This document shows, piece after piece, positions 29,227 to 37,097 of a stretch of DNA of 64,000 bases. The DNA is taken from assembly GCF_000500045.1 (NCBI RefSeq), contig NZ_AYOT01000146.1:405708-469707 (forward strand), written 5' to 3'. The position numbers and the translations under genes are program-made. Source of the DNA: Borrelia persica No12. GTDB taxonomy: Bacteria > Spirochaetota > Spirochaetia > Borreliales > Borreliaceae. Position 1 is the first letter of the stretch. Every line of letters starts with the position of its first letter. The notes below the pieces were generated by a model that was not told the origin of the DNA, did not search any database, and saw only the letters and a program-made list of their open reading frames with translations.

Positions 29227-29736
29227 TTAACCATAATAACATTCAGAATCAGCATCTCTCTTATAAGAAAGAATCTCATCTTTTCCAAACCATATAGGTA
29301 TTTCACGAATAGCATCAACAAGATTGGCAGAAGAATGAATTATATTATAAACTGCAATTTTTTTTTCATTTGCATAATCAAAACTATGACACGCAAAATC
29401 ACCTCTTATTGTCCCAGGAGCAGAAATCTTAGGCTCTGTAGACCCACAAAATTTTCTAACAACCTCAACAGATTCAACACCTTCAATAACACATGCAAAA
29501 ACCGGAGAACTCATTAAAAAATCAATTAAAGCTCTCCAAACAATTTCTCCATGCCTTGCAGCAATATCATCATATAAATAATGTTTTTCAGCCAGTTCAC
29601 GATCAACCCAAACCATTTTAGCAGCCACAATTTTTAATCCTACCCTTTCAAACCTAGAAACAACATTACCAATTAAACCCCTTCTAACCCCATCAGGTTT
29701 AACAACACATAAAGTTCTTTGTACCAATTTAGACAT
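29227..29736 (-). CDS. ndk: Nucleoside diphosphate kinase
   Basis: 169 residues from ATG 29736, just after a GGGAGGTG ribosome site. It holds VVKPDGVRRGLIG and the active-site histidine context IIHSSANLVDA (family NxxHGSD; here His-Ser-Ser-Ala, so the Gly-Ser-Asp is changed). Near the nucleotide site GSTEPKISAPGTIRGDFA is kept. It is about 20 residues longer than the common form. Role: phosphate transfer between NTPs and NDPs. Confidence 0.93.
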   Translation of the reverse strand: MSKLVQRTLCVVKPDGVRRGLIGNVVSRFERVGLKIVAAKMVWVDRELAEKHYLYDDIAARHGEIVWRALIDFLMSSPVFACVIEGVESVEVVRKFCGSTEPKISAPGTIRGDFACHSFDYANEKKIAVYNIIHSSANLVDAIREIPIWFGKDEILSYKRDADSECYYG

Positions 29737-30031
29737 AAACACCTCCCAATGTTTTTAATACAATGCAAATTAATTATAAGACATAATTTATTTACTTTAT
29801 GAACATGTATTTAAAAAAATAACAAAAAAAATAATTTTAAAAAAAAGCATATTTAAAATAAAAATTAAAGTCAAAAAAAATCTAATAAGCATTTAGTATG
29901 CGTTTAATTAGTCTTAAAAAAACACTTAATAAAAATCTCAAGTTATTAACTATATGATAAAAACCCTAAACCAACACCTAAATAACAAAGGTACTCAAAA
30001 CAATTATTTTAAAAAATATCTTGCAAACAAA
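29737..30031. other. Intergenic region between recR and ndk
   Basis: About 295 bp, extremely AT-rich with many A/T homopolymers. It has a minus-strand TATAAT at 29773-29778 suited to ndk, and a weak GCAT-ACTAA-ATGC hairpin followed by a T-run (about 29875-29905, minus) that could end the dnaX-ebfC-recR transcript. I see no ORF with a ribosome site. Confidence 0.4.
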
Positions 30032-30616
30032 TTACATTTTAAGTCTTAAACGTAATGCCCTAAGAGTAGTCACTCTATCTGCATTGCTAATACTACCTCC
30101 GGCAGGAAGACCAGATGCTATTCTTGTAACATTAATATCCAAATCCTTCAAAAGGTTTCTGATATAATTTGCAGTAACATCTCCCTCAATACTAAATTCC
30201 GTTGCAATAATTACTTCTTTAGCCTGTAAAAATTTAACATAATCCTCCAATTTATCAAGATTTAACTTGTCTGGACCAATATTTCTTAAAGGATCAAGAT
30301 GACCATGAAGCACGAAATAAAACCCATCATATTCATTAGTAGCCTCAATAACTTCCAAATCTTGAGGCATCTCTACAACACAAATCATATCTTTATTTCT
30401 ATAAACATCCACACAAACATTACAACTCTCCTCCTCAGAAAAATTGTAACAATTTTTACATTTTTTTATTTCAGTATGAAGTTTAATTAAAATTTGGCCC
30501 AGATCCCTTGCAAAATTTTCACCAGTATATAGAATATCATAAACCATTCGTGATGCGGTCTTTTTACCTATACCTGGAAGTTTAGAAACCAAATCAATTA
30601 AATCTTGGATAATCAA
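30032..30616 (-). CDS. recR: Recombination protein RecR
   Basis: 194 residues. Helix-hairpin-helix LVSKLPGIGKKTASRM, a C4 zinc finger (CKNC and CNVC), and a Toprim domain with VVEMPQDLEVIEATNEYDG and the final LPAGGSISNADRVTTLRAL. RecR loads RecA with RecO/RecF at gaps. It follows ebfC by 3 bp. A recF gene is also in this window (55.2 kb); recO would be elsewhere. Confidence 0.95.
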   Translation of the reverse strand: MIIQDLIDLVSKLPGIGKKTASRMVYDILYTGENFARDLGQILIKLHTEIKKCKNCYNFSEEESCNVCVDVYRNKDMICVVEMPQDLEVIEATNEYDGFYFVLHGHLDPLRNIGPDKLNLDKLEDYVKFLQAKEVIIATEFSIEGDVTANYIRNLLKDLDINVTRIASGLPAGGSISNADRVTTLRALRLRLKM

Positions 30617-30619
30617 ACT

Positions 30620-30910
30620 CTAAATCCCAAATGGAATAGAACCCATTGTTTTTGATTTTATTTCTTCTTTAACTTTCAATACAGCATCATTAAAAGCTGA
30701 TTTTACCATGTGTTCAAGTGCTTCATTATCCAAATCATCAAAAAAATCTTTCTTAATTACAACCTTTTTTACAACAAATTCTCCATTCATGTCAATAACA
30801 ACAACATCACTCCCTGCTCTACCACAAACAGAAATTTGAGATATTTCCTTTTTAATATTATCTTTAAAATTTGACATATTTTTTAAAAAATCTAATGGAT
30901 TTACTGCCAT
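30620..30910 (-). CDS. ebfC: YbaB/EbfC-family nucleoid-associated protein
   Basis: 96 residues of the YbaB/EbfC fold: long N- and C-terminal helices flanking short strands (SDVVVIDMNGEFVVKKVVI). In B. burgdorferi EbfC binds DNA broadly and shapes the nucleoid and gene expression. It starts 3 bp after dnaX and precedes recR, the common dnaX-ybaB-recR arrangement. Confidence 0.93.
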   Translation of the reverse strand: MAVNPLDFLKNMSNFKDNIKKEISQISVCGRAGSDVVVIDMNGEFVVKKVVIKKDFFDDLDNEALEHMVKSAFNDAVLKVKEEIKSKTMGSIPFGI

Positions 30911-30913
30911 ATT

Positions 30914-32560
30914 TTACTCCTTCACTTCACTTGCTCCAAAAATGTTTTTGACTCTCAGTACCTCATTATCAAACTCGTCATCATTATCTTTAAATTGCTT
31001 TTGAAATACAACATTTAGCATAGGAAATTCCTTACAAAATTCAACTCTTATTTCATTCTGATAGGCTTTTAATTGATTATATTCAAATCCACTAAAGATT
31101 TTATAATAAAGCACTTTATTATCAATTAAAACCTCTCCCGAATACACTAAAGTTTGAACATACTTAGATACCAAATAAATAAAAGTTTCTTTAATTTTAT
31201 CATTATCCAGTTTTTGATCAAAATTATCTTCAGTCTCTATAAAAATCTTATCGATATCATCAGAATCACAATCTATATCATGAACCTCAACCTTTGATGA
31301 AGCCTCTTTTATATTAGCATCATCTGACTCTATTAAATGCATATCATTTGATTCTGACTTTAAATTGGCATCGCTACTCACTTCATCTAAGTCATCATCG
31401 ATATTAAAATTAATTTCATTTAGTGTTTTGGTTTCAATATCTTGAATTTGCTTAATTAAAACATGATTGGGTACATAATTTTTAATCCTAAGTATCTTAA
31501 TAAAACTAATCTCAAGTTCATATCTAGGATTTATTGAAAATTGCAAATCTCTATAAGTTTCAAGCAATACACTAATACTTCTCTCAACATGTTTTAAATC
31601 AAAATTTAACAAATCTTCTTTTAAGCGCTCAGATTTAACACCAATAAACATAAGATTTGTAATATCCAATTTCAAAAATAATATTTCTCTAAAAAATTCA
31701 ATTGCATCAAGAAGAAATTGTTCACATGAAATCCCAGTTAAAAAGACAGCATCTAAAATACAAAGTAATTCTTTTAAATCATCATTAAGAATGCTTAGTG
31801 CTAATTTTTCCAAAAATTCATCACTAGTCAATCCCATCTTAGACCTGATTTGCTCAAATTTTATGTCAGAATTACTTAACGATACAATTTGATCAAAAAG
31901 AGTATAAGCATCTCGTACGCTACCTCCACTCTTATAAGCAATCCACCTTAAAGCCTCATCTTCATACTTAATACTCTCTTCTAAACAAACGCATTTCAAC
32001 ATATCATAAATCTTATCTAAAGGCAGAAGTCTAAAATTAAAATGCTGACATCTGCTTTTTATTGTATCTGGCAACTTGTATACCTCTGTTGTTGCAAAAA
32101 TAAAAACAATATAACTTGGAGGTTCTTCTACAGTTTTCAAAAGAGCATTAAAAGCAGAATTTGAGAGCATATGAACTTCATCAATAATATAAACCCTGTA
32201 TCTAGAATTTGCAGGAGGAAACATTATCTCTTCTTTAATTTGCCTAACATCCTGAACAGACGTATTTGAAGCACCATCAATCTCAATAACATCAAGACTA
32301 CTATCATTATCAATAGATTTACAATTGAAACATGTACCACAAGGCATAATTGTTGGACCTACGTGACAATTTAAACACCGTGAAAAAGCCCTTGCAGAAG
32401 AAGTTTTACCAACTCCCCGTGGTCCTGAAAATATATAAGCATTTGCTATTCTATTATTTTCTATTGCATTCTTTAAGGTTTCGACTACAAAATCTTGTCC
32501 TTCAAGAGAAGTAAAATCTTTGGGACGCCTCTTAATGGCAGTACCCCTTGCAGATATCAT
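30914..32560 (-). CDS. dnaX: DNA polymerase III tau/gamma subunit (clamp loader)
   Basis: 548 residues from ATG 32560 (MISARGTAIKRRPKDF), which follows GGGGG; the frame opens 10 codons earlier. Walker A SGPRGVGKTSSARAF, a zinc module of four Cys (CLNC, CGTCFNC), Walker B DEVHML and the sensor TTEVYKLPDTIKSRCQHF are complete. Residues 370-450 form an acidic Asp/Glu/Ser linker before a C-terminal tau domain. A first gene of dnaX-ebfC-recR. Confidence 0.96.
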   Translation of the reverse strand: MISARGTAIKRRPKDFTSLEGQDFVVETLKNAIENNRIANAYIFSGPRGVGKTSSARAFSRCLNCHVGPTIMPCGTCFNCKSIDNDSSLDVIEIDGASNTSVQDVRQIKEEIMFPPANSRYRVYIIDEVHMLSNSAFNALLKTVEEPPSYIVFIFATTEVYKLPDTIKSRCQHFNFRLLPLDKIYDMLKCVCLEESIKYEDEALRWIAYKSGGSVRDAYTLFDQIVSLSNSDIKFEQIRSKMGLTSDEFLEKLALSILNDDLKELLCILDAVFLTGISCEQFLLDAIEFFREILFLKLDITNLMFIGVKSERLKEDLLNFDLKHVERSISVLLETYRDLQFSINPRYELEISFIKILRIKNYVPNHVLIKQIQDIETKTLNEINFNIDDDLDEVSSDANLKSESNDMHLIESDDANIKEASSKVEVHDIDCDSDDIDKIFIETEDNFDQKLDNDKIKETFIYLVSKYVQTLVYSGEVLIDNKVLYYKIFSGFEYNQLKAYQNEIRVEFCKEFPMLNVVFQKQFKDNDDEFDNEVLRVKNIFGASEVKE

Positions 32561-32733
32561 CCCATCCCCCATATACAACAATAATTTCACTTAAACCTTA
32601 AATTGAAATTAAAGCAAAAAATAAAATTTATTTTATGGCACTATACATAGTATAACAACAACACCCTATTTAAGCATTATTTATAAAAACATACTTGCCT
32701 AATTACACAAAATAAATTTATCCTAAGATTACA

Positions 32734-32806
32734 CGCACTCATTGAGTAATCACTTACCGCTGCTACCTTCCAGTCCTGACGGGATTAGGCAACACTCAAT
32801 AGTGCG
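32734..32806 (-). ncRNA. ffs: 4.5S RNA (bacterial SRP RNA)
   Basis: On the minus strand the conserved domain IV reads GTCAGGACTGGAAGGTAGCA, with the GGAA tetraloop and the asymmetric Ffh-binding loop. Outer arms CGCACT and AGTGCG, with TTGAGT and ACTCAA inside them, close one long hairpin between 32734 and 32806. Transcript ends may extend several bases. It binds Ffh and FtsY in co-translational targeting. It lies 13 nt after tRNA-Ser(GGA), so it may be co-transcribed. Confidence 0.93.
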
Positions 32807-32819
32807 GATCCTAGGAATC

Positions 32820-32905
32820 GGAGAAAATGGGATTCGAACCCATGATACACTTTCATGTATACACGCTTTCCAAGCGTGCGCCTTCAGCCACTCGGCCATC
32901 TCTCC
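32820..32905 (-). tRNA. tRNA-Ser (anticodon GGA)
   Basis: 86 nt, minus strand. The 7-bp acceptor GGAGAGA/TTTCTCC, a long variable arm (ATACATGAAAGTGTAT) and the anticodon loop TTGGAAA give GGA, reading UCC/UCU. CCA is not encoded. Confidence 0.97.
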
Positions 32906-32919
32906 AAACTTAATACTTT

Positions 32920-32993
32920 CGTGCCCAAGAGGATTTGAACCTCTGACCTTTAGAACCGCAATCTAATGCTCTATCCAGCTGAGCTATGGGCAC
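32920..32993 (-). tRNA. tRNA-Arg (anticodon GCG)
   Basis: 74 nt, minus strand. Acceptor GTGCCCA/TGGGCAC, D stem GCTC/GAGC, anticodon stem TTAGA/TCTAA, loop TTGCGGT, T stem AGAGG/CCTCT. The loop gives anticodon GCG. Most bacteria read CGU/CGC/CGA with an ACG anticodon edited to inosine, so an encoded G34 is noteworthy. Confidence 0.95.
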
Positions 32994-33120
32994 AAACAAA
33001 CATTTAACTTCAATTGTAATAAAAATTATTATTTATTACAATAAAAATAAGTTTATAACGAATAATCAAAAACATTCTTAAGAATTAAATATTAATTCAT
33101 TTATCAAAAAGGAGCAATAA

Positions 33121-33852
33121 ATGATACCTAAATTTTCAATAATCATAACAATAATTTTATTAATAACAATAGCATGTACAAAACATGACAAAAAAATAGA
33201 AAGCGCTGAAATTAATATCGAAACAAAAATTATTAAAGAAGATATTATCAATGACAATAACATTATTTTTCACATAAATGCCAAAATCCCTATTATAGAA
33301 GGACTAGAACTTGGATTTGAAGAACTTATACAAACATGGCAAATTGAAACAATAGAATTCTTCAAAACAATAAAGGCAACAAAAGAACCACACGAATCCT
33401 TCTATGATTCTAATTTTCAAATATTCAAAAATCCAAACCTTAATATAACATCTATTCTATACACTCAAGAACAAATGAATAAAAACGATGCAAATGGTCT
33501 TACAACATACCATCCTATTAATTTAAGAGGGAAAGAAAAAATAGAACTTGCAAATATAATTTCAAAAGACCAATTGGATTCTTTGATGCAAGTATTAAGA
33601 GAAGAAGTAAAGACAAAATTCAAAAAATTCGCCGATAATTATGAAAATGAATCTGCATTTGAAACAGAATTTGAAAAAAATTTTAAACAGTATCAATATT
33701 ACTTTAAAGACAATGATGTGATAATTTTTTATAATCCATTAATAATAGGACCACATTCAGATGGAAAAATTGAATTTGCATTTCCAATAGAAAATAATTC
33801 TGAAGACAATATTAATGAAACCAAAAAAACTGATTGTCCAGTCTGTTCATAA
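33121..33852 (+). CDS. Putative lipoprotein with a DUF3298-like C-terminal domain
   Basis: 243 residues. The ribosome site AAGGAG precedes ATG 33121. A hydrophobic N terminus ends in ITIAC, a lipobox with Cys19. Residues about 50-120 contain a YTQEQMNKNDANGLTTYHPI stretch, and the end has YYFKDNDVIIFYNPLIIGPH, as in DUF3298 domains of anti-sigma RsiV-like proteins. The function is unknown. It is inserted head-on between minus-strand tRNA genes. Confidence 0.75.
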   Translation: MIPKFSIIITIILLITIACTKHDKKIESAEINIETKIIKEDIINDNNIIFHINAKIPIIEGLELGFEELIQTWQIETIEFFKTIKATKEPHESFYDSNFQIFKNPNLNITSILYTQEQMNKNDANGLTTYHPINLRGKEKIELANIISKDQLDSLMQVLREEVKTKFKKFADNYENESAFETEFEKNFKQYQYYFKDNDVIIFYNPLIIGPHSDGKIEFAFPIENNSEDNINETKKTDCPVCS

Positions 33853-33865
33853 GAATATAAAAAAA

Positions 33866-33951
33866 CGGAGAGGGTGAGATTCGAACTCACGGTAGGCTAC
33901 ACCTACGACGGTTTTCAAGACCGTAGCATTCAACCACTCTGCCACCTCTCC
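33866..33951 (-). tRNA. tRNA-Ser (anticodon TGA)
   Basis: 86 nt, minus strand. Acceptor GGAGAGG/CCTCTCC with discriminator G, a long variable arm (GTAGGTGTAGCCTAC) and the loop CTTGAAA give TGA, reading UCA and UCG/UCU by wobble. No encoded CCA. Confidence 0.97.
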
Positions 33952-34015
33952 AAAATATTACCACATAAAAAATTCAAAGAAACTCTGCTAAGATATATTT
34001 TAACAAAAATTTCCA

Positions 34016-34105
34016 CGGAGAGAATGGGATTCGAACCCATGGTCCCCTTTTTAAAAGGACAACTTCTTAGCAGGAAGCCCCATTCGACCACTCTGGCATC
34101 TCTCC
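34016..34105 (-). tRNA. tRNA-Ser (anticodon GCT)
   Basis: 90 nt, minus strand. Acceptor GGAGAGA/TCTCTCC with discriminator G, variable arm of about 20 nt (TTGTCCTTTTAAAAAGGGGA), loop CTGCTAA, hence GCT, reading AGC/AGU. With the other two it supplies three serine acceptors within 1.3 kb. Confidence 0.97.
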
Positions 34106-34172
34106 TTATATCCACATTAATACATAGTATATTAGAGTCATTAAAATTGTCAACAAAAAATCAAAATCAAGC

Positions 34173-35480
34173 CTAACAATCGATCTTAAAATCTCTATAA
34201 GCTTCAATTAAATCCTTAATTTCCCTAATTGTAACATCCAAATGAACCTGAGAAAATTTATCTGATAAGATTTTTTTAGTAATATCCACCTCATTATTAC
34301 TGGTTCTAAGTTCAATATGTTCATCTTTAACTTTCCAAATATATGTACAAAGCCTAGTATCATAATCGAATACAAAAACGGGTTCTTTTAAATCCAAAGA
34401 ATTGTCGACAAAAAATAAATATTCAAGCACCCACTGACCCTTTAAAACCATTGCCAACTCGTCTAATAATTCTTCAATCAAAATATCTTCTCTAGACTCA
34501 AGTAAGTTTAAAAATCTAGAATAGAGACCGGCATTCATTTCACAAAGCTTTTGTAGATAAAAATACGCATCTTCAAGATCACGATTTCTTAAAAAGAACA
34601 GAAATGCATAAAAATAAACTAACTCCATATCAGGATAATCTGCCAACATTCTATCAATAGCCTTTTTAGGAGAAAAATTTAAAAGTTCTATCGTAGCAAT
34701 ATGCATATTGTATATTGTATAAACATTGGGAAAGCTTAAAATAGACTTTACATAAGACTTGGTAGCCTGTGTCATATTACCTATTTTATGCAAAATAGTT
34801 GCTCGATTATGCCAAATATATTTAGAATAATTTGAATCTGTTAAAAATCTCTCAGAAAGGTCAATTGCACTACTAATCTCTCCCATAAAATAAAGATAAT
34901 ACATCAAATAATTAACGATAAGAGAAAGATTAACATCCGCAAAACTATCATCCATCTTTAATGGCCTGATATCCTTGAATGTGCAAGTATTATTTAAAAA
35001 CCAAGTATTCAATTTAACAAGAGAATTGGTCTTATCTATATCAGAAGCTTTAATAAGCATCTCTAAAGCCTTATCTCTCCTACCCAATATTTCAAATAAA
35101 ACAGCAGCATTATTAAATGCCTGGATCAAATGAGGATATTGATTAATAGATTCCAAAAAACAACTTAAAGATTTTTCATAATCTTTAAGTCCAAAATAAA
35201 AAACACCAAGATTATAATTTTGAAAATAACTCAATTCATCTTGATCGCTTTTAAATTCACCATCATATAAAAGCTTAATTAAAAAACTATACTCACTTAA
35301 AATAGGATAAGTATCTAGTACATACAAAAGCGCCTTATAATCTTTTAACCTAAAATAAATTAAAGATTTAAGAGCCAAAGAATCAAAACTATCATCAAAA
35401 ACATCTAAATTTGCAAGTGCATTTTTAAAATCACCATTTTTATAAAGCTCTAAAGCCTTTTCAAAATCAATACTATTCAT
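34173..35480 (-). CDS. TPR-repeat protein
   Basis: 435 residues of helical repeats: FEKALELYKNGDFKNALANL at the start, LGVFYFGLKDYEKSLSCFLE and FNNAAVLFEILGRRDKALEM in the middle, and more degenerate repeats to about residue 320. No signal peptide, so probably cytoplasmic. The start overlaps the upstream LamG/FN3 gene by 8 bp, so the two are co-translated. Partner unknown. Confidence 0.85.
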   Translation of the reverse strand: MNSIDFEKALELYKNGDFKNALANLDVFDDSFDSLALKSLIYFRLKDYKALLYVLDTYPILSEYSFLIKLLYDGEFKSDQDELSYFQNYNLGVFYFGLKDYEKSLSCFLESINQYPHLIQAFNNAAVLFEILGRRDKALEMLIKASDIDKTNSLVKLNTWFLNNTCTFKDIRPLKMDDSFADVNLSLIVNYLMYYLYFMGEISSAIDLSERFLTDSNYSKYIWHNRATILHKIGNMTQATKSYVKSILSFPNVYTIYNMHIATIELLNFSPKKAIDRMLADYPDMELVYFYAFLFFLRNRDLEDAYFYLQKLCEMNAGLYSRFLNLLESREDILIEELLDELAMVLKGQWVLEYLFFVDNSLDLKEPVFVFDYDTRLCTYIWKVKDEHIELRTSNNEVDITKKILSDKFSQVHLDVTIREIKDLIEAYRDFKIDC

Positions 35481-36990
35481 ATTGTTTAAAAAACTCCATT
35501 GGTCTTACTGAAATTTCTTTTGAAAAAGACGCCTCATTTACACTTTTATCTAAATTATAGGAAGCAACACTAATATAATAGAGTCTTCCATTCTCAAGTC
35601 CTGTAATTTTAAAAGAAGTCTGATTGCCAACATCAATGGGCGATTTTAAAATACTTCCTGCATTACCATGATAATTACAAGGACTAACACCAATATAAAT
35701 ATAATATCCACCAATATTACTACTAATTACAGGGAACCATTCAATCAATATTTCACCCGATCCCGGAACAGCTTTTGTGATTAAAGGAGGAAAAGGTGCA
35801 GCCTCAGGTATATAAGTCACAACCATGCTATAAAGAGATGGACTCTCCAAAGGATTGCCATTTGGATAAAATTCAACCTTCAACTGAATATATTTTGATA
35901 CATCAAATTTAGGAAAGCCATTATTAGGATTAAAAGGAATCCAATCTCCTGTTAAATTCTTTTTTACCTCTCCATTTTTATCTATCCCATAAAAAATCTT
36001 ATTATCTAACCTATAATAATAAAAAATATCTGTGTCTTTTGGTTTTAAAGTATCAAATTCAATAGACAAAATCTGAGAATAAGCTTTAGATAATTCAATT
36101 GGTTCTGTAATGATATATCCCTTGTCTCTTGAAAAGAAAGCATTATGCACTTCCTCAAAACTTTTATGAATCTCAAAACTCTCAATAGCTCCTGTAAAAT
36201 ATTGTCCCAATGTAAAATCAATAAAATTACCAATATTAAGCAAATACCCAAAACCTTCTCTTCTATCGGCAGTAATATACTCTATAGCTTGAGGTTTAGA
36301 ATCTATTAAATATTCTAACAATCCATCTTTTTGGCTATAGCGAACAGTATGTAAATGCCATTCTTTAGGAATAAAATCATCATCACTCTTAAGTTTGACC
36401 CTAATAGGTTCACCATTATCATTTAAAAACACATTATTAAAATTCCAAACAAAAGTCCCACCTTCACTTTCTAATCGAATTGCCTGATCTACCCAAACAC
36501 CTTTAATATTTTTATATCCATTCCAACTTACAATAACCTCTCCAGTAATAGAAGTAGAACGATATACCCAAAACTGAATGGTAAAATCAGAAATCACATT
36601 ACCCGAATAAAAGAAAGCCTTCTTTGTTACTGGTTTAAGTTTAAGCATATTTCGACTTGAATAAAAAATCAAAGAATTTCCCGAAATATTATGAAAAGAA
36701 TTTGAAATTCTTACATTACTTGGGTCAATTAAATAATTTAAAGCAGCATCTTTCACTATATTATCATTTTCTATCTCCAACCTAAAATCAACATTGTTAT
36801 AATCTAAAACTCCCCTATACTTATCCAAATAAATTCCAAGTACACCCCTCTTATCCCTTGCAAAACTAATATTATGAGATTCCTGAATAAACTTAAATCC
36901 ATCCTTATGATCAAGAATTAACTTAAGTTCTTGAGAAAAAACACTTGGCATATAGAAGCAAAGCAAAGTAAATATAAAAATTAACCTCAT
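35473..36990 (-). CDS. Exported protein with LamG-like and fibronectin type III domains
   Basis: 505 residues. A signal peptide (about 1-19, ending VFSQE) is followed by a LamG/concanavalin-like region (about 120-290, with ISDFTIQFWVYRSTSITGEV and DKGYIITEPIELS), and a C-terminal FN3 domain (about 405-495, with GEILIEWFPVISSNIGGYYI and GLENGRLYYISVASYNLD). Such folds bind glycans or proteins, so a periplasmic or envelope role is likely. It is in an overlap with the TPR gene and divergent from uvrC. Confidence 0.8.
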   Translation of the reverse strand: MRLIFIFTLLCFYMPSVFSQELKLILDHKDGFKFIQESHNISFARDKRGVLGIYLDKYRGVLDYNNVDFRLEIENDNIVKDAALNYLIDPSNVRISNSFHNISGNSLIFYSSRNMLKLKPVTKKAFFYSGNVISDFTIQFWVYRSTSITGEVIVSWNGYKNIKGVWVDQAIRLESEGGTFVWNFNNVFLNDNGEPIRVKLKSDDDFIPKEWHLHTVRYSQKDGLLEYLIDSKPQAIEYITADRREGFGYLLNIGNFIDFTLGQYFTGAIESFEIHKSFEEVHNAFFSRDKGYIITEPIELSKAYSQILSIEFDTLKPKDTDIFYYYRLDNKIFYGIDKNGEVKKNLTGDWIPFNPNNGFPKFDVSKYIQLKVEFYPNGNPLESPSLYSMVVTYIPEAAPFPPLITKAVPGSGEILIEWFPVISSNIGGYYIYIGVSPCNYHGNAGSILKSPIDVGNQTSFKITGLENGRLYYISVASYNLDKSVNEASFSKEISVRPMEFFKQYE

Positions 36991-37037
36991 TGTAGACCTT
37001 TATCAATAAAAAAATAAAAAATATATAATACTTAATA

Positions 37038-37055
37038 TGATATAATATTATATCA
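37038..37055. promoter_or_regulatory. Palindromic divergent promoter between the LamG/FN3 gene and uvrC
   Basis: TGATATAATATTATATCA is a perfect 18-bp palindrome. Read on either strand it gives TG-N-TATAAT, an extended -10 element, so two opposed promoters share one site. Distance to uvrC ATG is about 50 bp. No good -35 is seen on either side, which fits extended -10 promoters. Confidence 0.55.
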
Positions 37056-37097
37056 CAAAAACAAAAATGGTTATTTAAAAGCAAAAATAGACATAAA

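Noticed and set aside
32742..32966. 74-codon open frame on the + strand
   Set aside because: It runs across the antisense of 4.5S RNA, tRNA-Ser(GGA) and tRNA-Arg; phrases such as GIRTHD are the usual translation artefact of tRNA genes.
33013..33042. 11-bp-arm inverted repeat before the DUF3298 lipoprotein as a terminator
   Set aside because: No T-run on either strand and no transcript needing to end there; possibly an operator, but unsupported.
33874..34176. 100-codon open frame on the + strand, and the 61-codon frame at 33930-34115 on the other strand
   Set aside because: Both cover tRNA-Ser(TGA) and tRNA-Ser(GCT) and have no ribosome site.
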